Part shown: positions 18,653-27,746 of the stretch, in pieces | How the letters are laid out: each line of letters opens with the position of its first letter | Position numbering within the stretch: the first letter of the stretch is position 1 | Assembly: GCA_030848925.1 (NCBI GenBank) | Contig: JANFFA010000002.1 | Coordinates: 434,001-498,000, forward strand | Origin: Rhodalgimonas zhirmunskyi | GTDB taxonomy: Bacteria > Pseudomonadota > Alphaproteobacteria > Rhodobacterales > Rhodobacteraceae | DNA: 64,000 nucleotides | Reading direction: 5' to 3' | Notes under the pieces: generated by a model | The model's input: only the letters and a program-made list of their open reading frames with translations | Told to the model about the DNA's origin: nothing | Database searches by the model: none | Translations under genes and position numbers: made by a program

Positions 18653-19873
18653 CAGGCGGCGTGCGCGGGTTACGCCCACCAGCATGAAGCCGGTCGCGAT
18701 CAGGAAATAGAGCGAAACGGCGAGGTATTGCCGCTCGATGCCGATGCCGGCGTCGATGCCCCAGCCGGTGATGCCGGGCCCAAGCGCCGAGCCAAGCACC
18801 ATGACCGCCGCCACCATCGCCTTGACCGATCCGATGTTCCGCGTGCCGTAGAAATCCGCCCAGAAGGCGTTGGGCACGGTCATCATTCCACCGTTGCCCA
18901 TCGCGGCGAAGAAAAACCCGGTGATGAGGCCGGGAAGGCCCTCGGCCTGCGAAAAGAAGACGAAGCCGATGGCCATTGGCACCTGCACGAACGGCATCAG
19001 CCGTGCTGTGCCGAAGCGATCGAGCGCCCAGCCGGACAGCACCATGAAGCCGATGGTCATGCCGGTGAACAGCGGGAAAAGCGAGACGAGTTCGAGGTGG
19101 GAGATGCCCTTCACCTCGGCATAGTGGACCTGATGAAAAAAGAACGCCGTGTTGAAGGCGGCGGGGCCAAGCATCGCCGGGATCATCATCCAGAACAGGA
19201 ATTGGCGCAGCGCCTGATTGCGGGTCCAGTGGCGGCCCTCCATCCCGAGGCTGCTTTCGGTTTCGGCAAAGCTTTGTGGTGTGCGCTCATGGCGCAACAG
19301 GGAAAACAATGCTGGGATGCCAAGGATCGCCACGCAGGCCGCGCCGATCCAGAGCGTGCGCCAGTCGAACAGGGTGAGCAGCCAGACGAAGAGCAGCGGC
19401 AACAGCGCCTCGCCCACGGAAAAGCCCGAGGTGGCGATGGACAGCGCACGGCCCCGCGCGGCGACGAACCAGCGCGACATGGCGACGACCGAGATGTGGC
19501 TTGTCATCCCCTGTCCGCAAAAGCGCAGCGCGAAAATCACGAATGGCAGCATCCACGCCGCACCGTTGAGCGCCATCAAGAGGCAGGACGCGGCCAGCAT
19601 CGACAGCACCACTGCGCCCAATGCACGCACGCGAAACCGGTCTGTCAGCCCCCCGGCCCAGATCATCAAGAGCGCCGAGGCCGACGTGCCGAGCGTATAA
19701 ATCCCGCCCCATTGGCCGTGCGACAGGCCGAATTCGCCGCGTATTTCGGCGGCGAAGATCGAGATGAAAAAGGTTTGTCCGAAGCTGGAGAGAAAGAACA
19801 GCATCGCCCCCGCGGCCAGCCACGGGGCGTTGTCACGCAGGAATTGAAAGGTGGGAACGCGCGGCGCTGTCAT
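18635..19873 (-). CDS. Major facilitator superfamily transporter
   Basis: A 412-residue protein with about 12 hydrophobic helices. The loop between helices 2 and 3 has the MFS motif-A-like segment GGLTDRFRVRALG near residues 75-87, and its repeat AWALDRFGTARLM-like segment appears in the second half. Substrate cannot be told from sequence. The ATG at 19873 follows GGAAG; a GTG three codons upstream is also possible. It lies 45 bases downstream of hslU on the same strand, so it may be read from the hsl operon. Confidence 0.88.
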   Translation of the reverse strand: MTAPRVPTFQFLRDNAPWLAAGAMLFFLSSFGQTFFISIFAAEIRGEFGLSHGQWGGIYTLGTSASALLMIWAGGLTDRFRVRALGAVVLSMLAASCLLMALNGAAWMLPFVIFALRFCGQGMTSHISVVAMSRWFVAARGRALSIATSGFSVGEALLPLLFVWLLTLFDWRTLWIGAACVAILGIPALFSLLRHERTPQSFAETESSLGMEGRHWTRNQALRQFLFWMMIPAMLGPAAFNTAFFFHQVHYAEVKGISHLELVSLFPLFTGMTIGFMVLSGWALDRFGTARLMPFVQVPMAIGFVFFSQAEGLPGLITGFFFAAMGNGGMMTVPNAFWADFYGTRNIGSVKAMVAAVMVLGSALGPGITGWGIDAGIGIERQYLAVSLYFLIATGFMLVGVTRARRLLPAAA

Positions 19874-19917
19874 GAGCGCCACGCTTCCCGGTTTTCAGGC
19901 GGAAGGAAAGTGCGAAA

Positions 19918-21228
19918 TCACAGGACGTAACGGGAAAGATCGGTCGAGCGGGTCAACTCGCCCAGATTTTTCTCGACGAAGGCGGCATCGACAGTGACGG
20001 TATCGCCGGCGCGGTCGGGCGCGGTGAAGCTAAGCTCTTCGAACACACGCTCGAGAACGGTGTAGAGCCGCCGTGCGCCGATGTTTTCGACGCTCTCGTT
20101 TACGTCTGCCGCGATCTTGGCCAGCGCGGCGATGCCTTCTTCTGTGAACTCGACACTCACCTCTTCGGTTTGCATCAGGGCGGTGTATTGCCGGGTGAGG
20201 GCATTGTCCGTCTCGGTCAGGATGCGGACGAAATCGCCCTCGGTCAGGGCGCGCAACTCGACTCGGATGGGCAGGCGGCCCTGAAGCTCGGGCAACAGGT
20301 CCGACGGCTTGGCGATGTGGAACGCGCCCGAGGCGATGAACAGGATATGGTCGGTTTTCACCGCGCCGTGCTTGGTGCTGACCGTGGTGCCTTCGATCAG
20401 GGGCAGCAGGTCGCGCTGCACCCCTTCGCGCGACACATCGGCGCCACGCGCATCGGCGCGGGCGCAGACCTTGTCGATCTCGTCAAGGAAGACGATGCCG
20501 TTCTGTTCGACCGCTTCGAGCGCGGTGACTTTCACGGCCTCGTCATCGAGAAGCTTGTCGGCCTCTTCCTGAATCAGCACCTCGTAGCTTTCCGAAACCG
20601 AAAGCCGTTTGCGCACGGTGCGCCCGCCGAACGCCTTGCCGAAGATATCGCCAAGGTTCATCATCCCGGCCTGTTGGCCCGGGGGCATGCCGGGAATGTC
20701 GAGCATCCCCATGGGCGAGGCGTTGTCGGCCACGTCGAGTTCGATCATGGTGTCGTCCAGCTCACCAGATTTGAGCTTTTTGCGGAACATTTCGAGCGTG
20801 CCTTCGCGCGCGTCTTCTCCGGCGATGGCGCGCAACACGCGGTCTTCGGCGGCCTTGTGCGCCTTGGCCTTGACGTCTTCGCGCATCAGTTCACGCGTCT
20901 GGGCGATGGCGGCATCGACCAGATCGCGGATGATCTGCTCTACGTCGCGCCCGACATAGCCGACTTCGGTGAATTTCGTCGCCTCGACCTTGATGAAGGG
21001 CGCGCGGGCGAGTTTGGCGAGACGGCGGGAAATCTCGGTTTTGCCGACGCCGGTCGGGCCGATCATCAGGATGTTCTTTGGGTAAACCTCGTCGCGCAGG
21101 TCGTCGGACAGGTGCTTGCGCCGCCAGCGCGAGCGCAGCGCCACGGCGACGGCGCGCTTTGCGTCGGCCTGACCGATGATGAAGCGGTCAAGCTCGGAAA
21201 CGATTTCGCGGGGGGTGAGATCGGTCAT
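19918..21228 (-). CDS. hslU: HslU, ATPase of the HslUV protease
   Basis: A 436-residue AAA+ unfoldase that feeds substrates to HslV in the cytoplasm. The N-terminal block [18 protein letters not shown]-loop GPTGVGKT (57-64), a ~110-residue I domain insertion, Walker [10 protein letters not shown], and the C-terminal tail RYVL, which docks into HslV, are all present. It is separated from hslV by a DUF2157 gene, an unusual interruption of a pair that is normally adjacent. Confidence 0.97.
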   Translation of the reverse strand: MTDLTPREIVSELDRFIIGQADAKRAVAVALRSRWRRKHLSDDLRDEVYPKNILMIGPTGVGKTEISRRLAKLARAPFIKVEATKFTEVGYVGRDVEQIIRDLVDAAIAQTRELMREDVKAKAHKAAEDRVLRAIAGEDAREGTLEMFRKKLKSGELDDTMIELDVADNASPMGMLDIPGMPPGQQAGMMNLGDIFGKAFGGRTVRKRLSVSESYEVLIQEEADKLLDDEAVKVTALEAVEQNGIVFLDEIDKVCARADARGADVSREGVQRDLLPLIEGTTVSTKHGAVKTDHILFIASGAFHIAKPSDLLPELQGRLPIRVELRALTEGDFVRILTETDNALTRQYTALMQTEEVSVEFTEEGIAALAKIAADVNESVENIGARRLYTVLERVFEELSFTAPDRAGDTVTVDAAFVEKNLGELTRSTDLSRYVL

Positions 21229-21252
21229 GGAAACCTCGGGATGTTGGATGGA

Positions 21253-22317
21253 TCAGTGACACGGCGGCAGGCGATCGCGCGGCAGGATACCGCCAAGCGT
21301 GGCCATGATGGCCGCCCGGATACGCGCCCAAAAGGCGCCAAGGATGAGAAGCAGAACGCCCAGAAGAAGGACGGTCCAAGCCGCGCCGGTGCCGTCGAAG
21401 ACGATAGCAGAGAGCGTGACGGAATAGCCGATCGCGGCGATCAGGAAAGACCGCCGGTCGATGATGATGGCAACAAGGGCAAAGACGATCAGCACCGCGA
21501 ACAGGATCAGGTTTGCCTGTGCCGTGCCCTGTGACAAAAGCGTGAGCGCGATGGTATTCACAAGGGCGGGCGCGGCCACGACATGCAGCCAGAACCCCTG
21601 AGACGAGCGCAGGGTCACGCGGTGCGGATCGCTCATGTCGAAATACATGGCGATGATGAAGATGACGACGCCCACCGCCAGTGTGATCCACGCGAAGGTG
21701 CCATCGGCTGACAGCAGGAACAGATCGGAGGGCGAAGTTGGCGTGCCGGCGTGGGTTGCGCCAAGGATCAGCGCAACCGCCATCATCCCCAGCGCGATCA
21801 GCGCCATCGCGAACGGCACCCGGAAGCGCAGCCAATAGACGGCCACAGCCGCGGTCGTCAGGCCGACGGGCATCAGAAGGCTGGAGTAATCTTCCTGCGC
21901 AACCATGAAGACCTGCGCGAATTGCGCGGTCAGGCCGATCGAGGCGTTCACCGCGAACATGATCGCCAGCGTGATCGCCGGGCCGATCATTCGGCGGCGG
22001 CGAATGAAGTATTCCGACAGCGCCCAAAGCACCGCCGCCGCGATCAGCGAAGATGAGGCGATGTGGTTCTGGTAATTCACGATGCCGGTCGCCATCGAAA
22101 CGCCGACCGCCGAAACCCAACCGGAGGCGAGGATCAGCAAGCCGACGATGATGAAGATTTCGTTGAAACCACGAAACAACTCGAACGGTTCGTCAGTCTC
22201 GGACAACCCCTCGCGCGCGCCACGGCGGCTGTCGGCCAGCGCCGAGAGTGACGCCGCCTGTGCTTCGCTCAGAAGGCCCGAGCCGACAGCGGCGCGAAGA
22301 TCGTCCTTCGAGATCAT
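21253..22317 (-). CDS. DUF2157 polytopic membrane protein
   Basis: A 354-residue protein with a soluble N-terminus (about 1-55, resembling the DUF2157 head: [22 protein letters not shown]) and then roughly ten hydrophobic segments to the C-terminus. DUF2157 proteins are of unknown function. It overlaps the hslV stop by four bases and is followed by hslU after 24 bases, so it is inserted in the hslVU operon and must be co-transcribed with it. A link to membrane-protein quality control is only a guess from this position. Confidence 0.85.
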   Translation of the reverse strand: MISKDDLRAAVGSGLLSEAQAASLSALADSRRGAREGLSETDEPFELFRGFNEIFIIVGLLILASGWVSAVGVSMATGIVNYQNHIASSSLIAAAVLWALSEYFIRRRRMIGPAITLAIMFAVNASIGLTAQFAQVFMVAQEDYSSLLMPVGLTTAAVAVYWLRFRVPFAMALIALGMMAVALILGATHAGTPTSPSDLFLLSADGTFAWITLAVGVVIFIIAMYFDMSDPHRVTLRSSQGFWLHVVAAPALVNTIALTLLSQGTAQANLILFAVLIVFALVAIIIDRRSFLIAAIGYSVTLSAIVFDGTGAAWTVLLLGVLLLILGAFWARIRAAIMATLGGILPRDRLPPCH

Positions 22318-22871
22318 TTTGTGATCTTCTCAACCGTCAGGTTGCCGTTGGTGTAGACGCAGATATCGGCGGCGATGGCCATGGCGGCGCGGGCTACCTC
22401 TTCGGCGGATTTGTCGGTGTCCATCATGCCGCGCGCGGCGGCGAGCGCATAGTTCCCACCCGACCCGATGGCGGTCACGTCATGCTCGGGCTCGAGCACA
22501 TCGCCCGCGCCGGTGATGACATAGATCTCTGACCCGTCCGAGACGATCAGCATCGCTTCGAGCTTTTGCAGATACTTGTCGGTGCGCCAGTCCTTGGCCA
22601 GCTCGACGCTGGCACGGGCCAGTTGGCCGGGGGTTTTTTCAAGCTTGGCTTCCAGCCGTTCCAGCAAGGTAAAGGCATCGGCGGTGGAACCCGCGAAGCC
22701 CGCAACGATATCGTAACCGCCGGGCGAGAGGCGGCGCACCTTGCGGGCGGTGCCTTTGATTACGGTCTGGCCAAGGCTGACCTGACCATCGCCCGCGATC
22801 ACCACTTCGCCGCCTTTCTTGACGCCGATGATCGTGGTGCCGTGCCAGCCGGGGAATTGATCGTCTGCCAT
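22314..22871 (-). CDS. hslV: HslV, peptidase of the HslUV protease
   Basis: A 185-residue N-terminal-threonine peptidase, related to the proteasome beta subunit. The start chosen gives [11 protein letters not shown] followed by TTIIGVKK, so the catalytic threonine would be T12 after removal of an 11-residue propeptide, unlike E. coli HslV where only the methionine is removed. [11 protein letters not shown] and the [10 protein letters not shown] block confirm the family. Longer in-frame starts upstream are not supported. It heads the hslV-DUF2157-hslU(-MFS) unit and is divergent from the KpsC/S-like gene. Confidence 0.96.
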   Translation of the reverse strand: MADDQFPGWHGTTIIGVKKGGEVVIAGDGQVSLGQTVIKGTARKVRRLSPGGYDIVAGFAGSTADAFTLLERLEAKLEKTPGQLARASVELAKDWRTDKYLQKLEAMLIVSDGSEIYVITGAGDVLEPEHDVTAIGSGGNYALAAARGMMDTDKSAEEVARAAMAIAADICVYTNGNLTVEKITK

Positions 22872-22974
22872 GCGGGGGCCTCCTTTGTTCATTGGGCAAC
22901 TATATGGCGGCGAAGGTGGGGCGGCACAAGGGCGGGCCTTGTTCAGCCCCCGGCTGCGTCCTAGCGTGGCGGCC

Positions 22975-23889
22975 ATGACCCTGCCCAGTATGATGACATT
23001 CTATCTTGAGCCCGGCCTGAAAGAGAGCGCCGAGGCAGGGCAGCATAATTTTCTTTCGCTGATCGCGCAGGTGGGGCGTGAAGCGGGGCTCGACATCGTG
23101 ATCCGGGGCAATTCGACGGGGGATCTGGCCGAGGCCGACCCAGACAGGGAATGGGCCGTGGTACATATGGAGCCGCCACCGCATGCGCGCGCGGTCAGTT
23201 TGCGCCGCGCCTATGCCTATCCGTTCTGGTCGATCGAGCGGAGCGAGAAGCGCTGGGAGTTCGACGTGGCGCGCGCGCTGTTCGATGCGGATGCGGTGGA
23301 CGGGGCCAAGGCCGCGCGGTTCGTAGCGCGCTGGCAAAAGCGCCTGTTTGGCGATTGGCCTGTGGATGGGCCGCGCGGGCATGTTTATGTGCCGCTGCAA
23401 GGGCGGCTGGGTGAGCGGCGGTCATTTCAGACGCACGCGCCGCTTGAGATGGTGCATCTATTGCTGGATCTTGAGCGCGAGCGGCCCATCGCCATCGGAC
23501 TGCACCCGAAAGAGAGCTATTCTGCGCTCGAGATCGACGCGCTGGAAAAGCTGGAAATAAAGCATCCGCGCGTGTCGGTCGAGATGGGCGGGATGGAGCG
23601 GCTTTTGCCCGGGGCGGACTACGTCGTGACCGAAAATTCCGGCGCGGGGTTCTTTGGGCTTTTCCACGAGAAACCGCTGGTTTTGTTCGCAGGGGTGGAT
23701 TTCCATCACATCGCCGCGCGCGTTTCCGAGATTGGGGCGAAGCGCGCAATCAAAGGCGCGCCCGCGATGCGGCCGGATTTCGCGCGTTATCTTTATTGGT
23801 TCTGGCAAGAGCGCGCGATCAACGCGGGCCGCCCCGAGGCGAAGACGCGGATCGCTGAACGGTTGCGCGGGTTTGGCTGGCCGGTCTAG
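22975..23889 (+). CDS. KpsC/KpsS-like capsule-synthesis-fold protein
   Basis: A 304-residue protein without membrane segments. The C-terminal half resembles the Capsule_synth family (KpsC/KpsS Kdo transferases): [10 protein letters not shown] near 148-157, then [10 protein letters not shown] (the lysine/histidine-proline strand), and [26 protein letters not shown] with the small-residue turn typical of nucleotide-sugar binding. No other capsule genes are nearby, so the substrate is unknown. The start is set at the ATG at 22975; another ATG five codons later is possible. It is divergent from hslV. Confidence 0.55.
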   Translation: MTLPSMMTFYLEPGLKESAEAGQHNFLSLIAQVGREAGLDIVIRGNSTGDLAEADPDREWAVVHMEPPPHARAVSLRRAYAYPFWSIERSEKRWEFDVARALFDADAVDGAKAARFVARWQKRLFGDWPVDGPRGHVYVPLQGRLGERRSFQTHAPLEMVHLLLDLERERPIAIGLHPKESYSALEIDALEKLEIKHPRVSVEMGGMERLLPGADYVVTENSGAGFFGLFHEKPLVLFAGVDFHHIAARVSEIGAKRAIKGAPAMRPDFARYLYWFWQERAINAGRPEAKTRIAERLRGFGWPV

Positions 23890-23915
23890 GCCGCTTTAAC
23901 GAACAAGCGAAAACG

Positions 23916-23950
23916 AAAAAGCCCCGCCGCAAGCGGCAGGGCCTTTCCTT
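23916..23950. terminator. Bidirectional terminator between the KpsC/S-like gene and trxA
   Basis: GCC(C)CGCCGC and GCGGCAGGGC arms form a short-loop hairpin (loop AA) flanked by an A-run on the left and CTTTCCTT on the right. It lies between two convergent genes. Confidence 0.8.
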
Positions 23951-23977
23951 GAAACCTGTGACGGTGCCTTAGGCGGC

Positions 23978-24298
23978 TTAGATCGATTCTTCGATCCAGC
24001 TTTGCAGCGCGGCCTTGGGGCGGGCGCCGGCCATGTTCGAAACGACCTCGCCGTTCTTGAAGATGAACAGCGCCGGAATACCGCGCACGCCCATGGCGGC
24101 GGCGGCGTTGGGGTTCTGATCAACGTCGACCTTGGCGATCTTGACCTTGCCTTCCATCTCGGCCGACAGCTCTTCGAGCGACGGGCCGATCATCTTGCAG
24201 GGGCCGCACCATTCGGCCCAGAAATCCACCACGACGGGGATATCGGAATTTTTCACTTCGGCATCGAAGGTATCGTCGGTGACAGCGACGGTTGCCAT
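23978..24298 (-). CDS. trxA: Thioredoxin 1
   Basis: A 106-residue thioredoxin, the cytoplasmic dithiol reductant. The active site WCGPC is at 30-34, preceded by VVVDFWAE, and the cis-proline segment [12 protein letters not shown] is present. The frame is open further upstream, but the ATG at 24298 follows AGGAGAACTGAC and gives the exact family length. It is 46 bases downstream of addA on the same strand, in the order addB-addA-trxA seen in relatives. Confidence 0.97.
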   Translation of the reverse strand: MATVAVTDDTFDAEVKNSDIPVVVDFWAEWCGPCKMIGPSLEELSAEMEGKVKIAKVDVDQNPNAAAAMGVRGIPALFIFKNGEVVSNMAGARPKAALQSWIEESI

Positions 24299-24344
24299 GT
24301 CAGTTCTCCTAGAAGGGGTTGTGGGCGTTACCGGGAACGTAGGC

Positions 24345-27300
24345 TCAGGGGGTAGGCTCGTCAAGGATATGGGTGCTCTGCAACGCTTGCATAACCAGAT
24401 CGTGTGGCAGGTGCATGAGTGTTGCGGTTTTCGTCCAAAGCAACGCGGTAGCGATGTTTTTTCCGGGAAAGACCTGTTCCAACGCGGCGGCGTAAGCGCC
24501 CATTTGCCGCAGAAGCCCGTCAGGGCAATCTTCGGCGCGCGCGGGCGCGATGGCGTTTGTCTTGAAGTCAACGGCGAGGATGTTGTTCTCGCCAATCACC
24601 AGCCGGTCGATGATGCCGTGGATCCGGCGCCCTTGCAGCGCGTCGAGGCTGGCGCTGATCGGCACTTCGGCAAGGGTGTCGGAAGCAAAAAGCGGCTCTA
24701 ACTCTGCGGAGTTCAGCGTTTGCTTCGCCTCTGCCAGAAGTGCGGCGCGTTCCTCGACCAAGGCCGCATCGGGGCCAGAGGAGAGGAGCTTTTCGCTCAC
24801 ACTTTCCCATGTCGCGGGTGGATAGGCGGGCAGGTGTTCGAGCAGAAGGTGAACCTGTCGCCCGTATCGCTTGGCCTCTTCCTCATCCTGACCGGCGGCC
24901 CCGGGAAGGGCTTTGGCCCCGCCAAGATCAGAGGGCGAAAGTGCCTTGGGCCGGGGGGCGGCGATGGGAGCGGGGTTTTGCACCCAGTCGGGCAGGATAG
25001 TTTGTGTTTCGGGCTGCGGTTGGGTGTCGTCCTTGGTGGGTGCTGGCGCTTCGCCCCATGTGCCGTGTTGCAGGCGAAGCCCGTTGCCCGTTGGCGTGTC
25101 CAGCGGTGCGGCATCCGCCGCCTCCATCGCGGTGCGGATCACGTCGTGCCAGGCAAGGCCATCGCGGCCCAACTCCCCCGCCGCCGCGACGATCAGCCAG
25201 CATTCAGCCCGTGTCATGGCGACGTAGAGCAGCCGGTCACGCTCTTGCCGGTCACTCTCTTTGCGCGCCTCGATCAGGGCATCGGCCTGTGGCGGCATCA
25301 TGTCGGCGTTGGGTTTCCAGATCGCGACATCGCCGGGCAGGATCTGATCGCGGACGGTATCGCGCCGTTGGCCGGTATCCGGCAGAATCACGATCGGCGC
25401 TTCGAGTCCCTTGGCGGCGTGCACAGTCATCACCCGGATCTGGCGCCCGGCGCTTTCCATCTGGCGTTTGAGATCGAGGTTGTCGGTTTCCATCCAGACA
25501 AGGAAGCCGGTGAGCGAGGGCACGGCGTTCTGCTCATAGGCCAGCGCCTGACCCAAAAGCGCGTCGATGCCGTCTTCGGCCTCACGCCCCAGCCGGGCGA
25601 GAAGGCGGCGACGGCCATCGTGGCGCGTGAGGATGCGCTCGATCAAATCATAAGGGCGCAGGTAATCGACATTGCGCCGCATGTCATCGAGTATGGCCAT
25701 CGTTTCGGGATGATCCGCCGCGTGATCGCGCAGGGCGGCCCAAAGGAAGCCTTTGCGTGGCTGGGCAAGGGTATAAAGCGCCTGTTCCGACCAGCCGAAC
25801 AAGGGCGAGCGCAGGGCAGTGGCCAGAGCGAGATCATCCTCGGGCGTGGCAAGGAATTGCAGAAGCACCGCGATATCGCGCACCGCCAGTTCGGCACCCA
25901 CGCGCAGCCGGTCGGCCCCCGCGATGGGCAGGCCAAGCGCCTTGCATTCACGGATGATCGCGTGAAACAGCGGTGAGCGGCGCTGCACCAGAACCAGGAA
26001 ATCCCCGGCATGGCAGGCGCGCATGGATTTGCCGTTTTCGGCAGGAACAGAGACGTTTTCCGAGATCATCCGGCCCATTTCACCGGCAATCGCGCGGGCG
26101 AGGAGTTGCACCGGATCTTCGGGGCCGGTCTGGTTTACCGGCTTGAACCACTCGTGTTCTTCTTTCTCGATCTTGAGCTTGGGCAGCACAGGCCAAAGGT
26201 CGACGCGCCCGGGCATCGCGTCGAAAAACGCCTTGTGATCCTGTCCGGCGGTAAAGCCCGATGCGGCCCGATCCTCGAACGTCATGTCCACCAGCGAAAG
26301 GATCGCGCCCGAGGATCGGAAGGACCACGCAAGTTGCGCATCCTGCAAGGGCGTGTTGGTCGGCGCGAGGCGTTCCTGAAATTCGGCGCGCATCCTGTCG
26401 AACTCACGCGGATCGGCACCTTGGAAGGAATAGATCGATTGCTTTTTGTCGCCGACGACAAAGATCGTGCGGGGCACATCGGCGCGTGCGCCTTCACCGG
26501 CAGTGAACTCCTGTGCCAGCCGGTCGATCACGTTCCATTGCGTGGGCGAGGTATCCTGCGCCTCGTCCACGAGGATGTGGTCAATGCCGCCGTCCAGCCG
26601 GTAAAGCACCCACGCCGCGACGCGCGGATCGTTCAGCAGGTTACGGGCGCGGCTGATCAGGTCATCGAAATCGAGCCATCCGCGCGCCTGTTTCGCCGCT
26701 TCGTAATGCCCAAGGAACGCGCCGGCAAAGCCATGCAGCGCGGCGGTGCGCTGGGCGGCATAAAGCGCGATCCGCAGGGTGCGGGTATCTTCGACGCGCC
26801 GCATGAAGGCTTCGAGCGCGGGCATCATATCGGCGATGGTGGCTTGCGTGGCCTTGGTTGGAAACGTCCCTATCTTGGCGCAAAACGGTTCTTTTGCGGA
26901 TCTTCCAGTCAGGAACACCTGTTCGAGGATCGGCAAGGCATCAACCGTAAGCTCTGAAACCAACGCCAGCTTCTCGGCCGCTTTGACATCATTCGCGCTG
27001 CCAGCGCGCAGGGCGGGCAGAAGGGACGTCAGCAGAGCCGCCTCGCCCCCGGCAAAGGCGCGTTCGGCTATATCCTCGGGGCGGGTCTCAGGGGCCAGGC
27101 CGAAGTGGGTGTAGATTGTTTCGCGGCTCATCGGATCGGCAAAGGCATCCGCCTGCCGCGTGATCTCGCTCATCAATTTGTCGAGGGAATCATCATCGCT
27201 GATGTGGCGCACCAGATCGAGAACAAGGTCGCGCTCGTCGCCTTCGGACATATGCTCGACGATGTCCTCGCGCAGCAAGGCGGCGGCGCGATCGTCCATT

Positions 27301-27746
27301 TCGGTGAACCGTGGCGAAACGCCCGCTTCGAGGGGGAACCGGCGCAGCAGGGCGGCGCAGAAGGCATGGATCGTCTGAATCCGCAAGCCGCCCGGCGTTT
27401 CGATGGCACCGGCAAAAAGGCGACGGGCCTCGGCCAGCGTTTCAGGTGCGACATGGGTGTCGAGGCTGAGCTCCTGCAAGGCGGCGCGCAGGGCCGCGTC
27501 GGGCAGCATCGCCCATTCGCCCAACCGCCTGAAAAGCCTGTTCTGCATCTCGGACGCGGCGGCCTTGGTGTAGGTGAGGCAGAGGATATTCTGTGGATTC
27601 ACACCCGAAAGCAAAAGCCGCGCGACACGGTCGGTCAGAACGCGGGTCTTGCCCGACCCGGCATTGGCAGACAGCCAGGTGTTGGCCTGCGGATTTGCGG
27701 CCTCGATCTGGGCCAAGGTGGCTTCGTTAGGCTTTGTCAGGGTCAC
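24345..27746 (-). CDS. addA: AddA, helicase-nuclease subunit of double-strand break repair
   Basis: A 1133-residue UvrD-type helicase with a C-terminal RecB nuclease domain. With AddB it resects double-strand ends to Chi-like sites for RecA, doing the job of RecBCD. The Walker A box NAGSGKT is at about 28-34, the DEAQD box in [14 protein letters not shown], and [15 protein letters not shown] is motif V; the nuclease centre is [20 protein letters not shown]. The start is a GTG at 27746 overlapping the addB stop by four bases (GTGA). Confidence 0.96.
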   Translation of the reverse strand: MTLTKPNEATLAQIEAANPQANTWLSANAGSGKTRVLTDRVARLLLSGVNPQNILCLTYTKAAASEMQNRLFRRLGEWAMLPDAALRAALQELSLDTHVAPETLAEARRLFAGAIETPGGLRIQTIHAFCAALLRRFPLEAGVSPRFTEMDDRAAALLREDIVEHMSEGDERDLVLDLVRHISDDDSLDKLMSEITRQADAFADPMSRETIYTHFGLAPETRPEDIAERAFAGGEAALLTSLLPALRAGSANDVKAAEKLALVSELTVDALPILEQVFLTGRSAKEPFCAKIGTFPTKATQATIADMMPALEAFMRRVEDTRTLRIALYAAQRTAALHGFAGAFLGHYEAAKQARGWLDFDDLISRARNLLNDPRVAAWVLYRLDGGIDHILVDEAQDTSPTQWNVIDRLAQEFTAGEGARADVPRTIFVVGDKKQSIYSFQGADPREFDRMRAEFQERLAPTNTPLQDAQLAWSFRSSGAILSLVDMTFEDRAASGFTAGQDHKAFFDAMPGRVDLWPVLPKLKIEKEEHEWFKPVNQTGPEDPVQLLARAIAGEMGRMISENVSVPAENGKSMRACHAGDFLVLVQRRSPLFHAIIRECKALGLPIAGADRLRVGAELAVRDIAVLLQFLATPEDDLALATALRSPLFGWSEQALYTLAQPRKGFLWAALRDHAADHPETMAILDDMRRNVDYLRPYDLIERILTRHDGRRRLLARLGREAEDGIDALLGQALAYEQNAVPSLTGFLVWMETDNLDLKRQMESAGRQIRVMTVHAAKGLEAPIVILPDTGQRRDTVRDQILPGDVAIWKPNADMMPPQADALIEARKESDRQERDRLLYVAMTRAECWLIVAAAGELGRDGLAWHDVIRTAMEAADAAPLDTPTGNGLRLQHGTWGEAPAPTKDDTQPQPETQTILPDWVQNPAPIAAPRPKALSPSDLGGAKALPGAAGQDEEEAKRYGRQVHLLLEHLPAYPPATWESVSEKLLSSGPDAALVEERAALLAEAKQTLNSAELEPLFASDTLAEVPISASLDALQGRRIHGIIDRLVIGENNILAVDFKTNAIAPARAEDCPDGLLRQMGAYAAALEQVFPGKNIATALLWTKTATLMHLPHDLVMQALQSTHILDEPTP

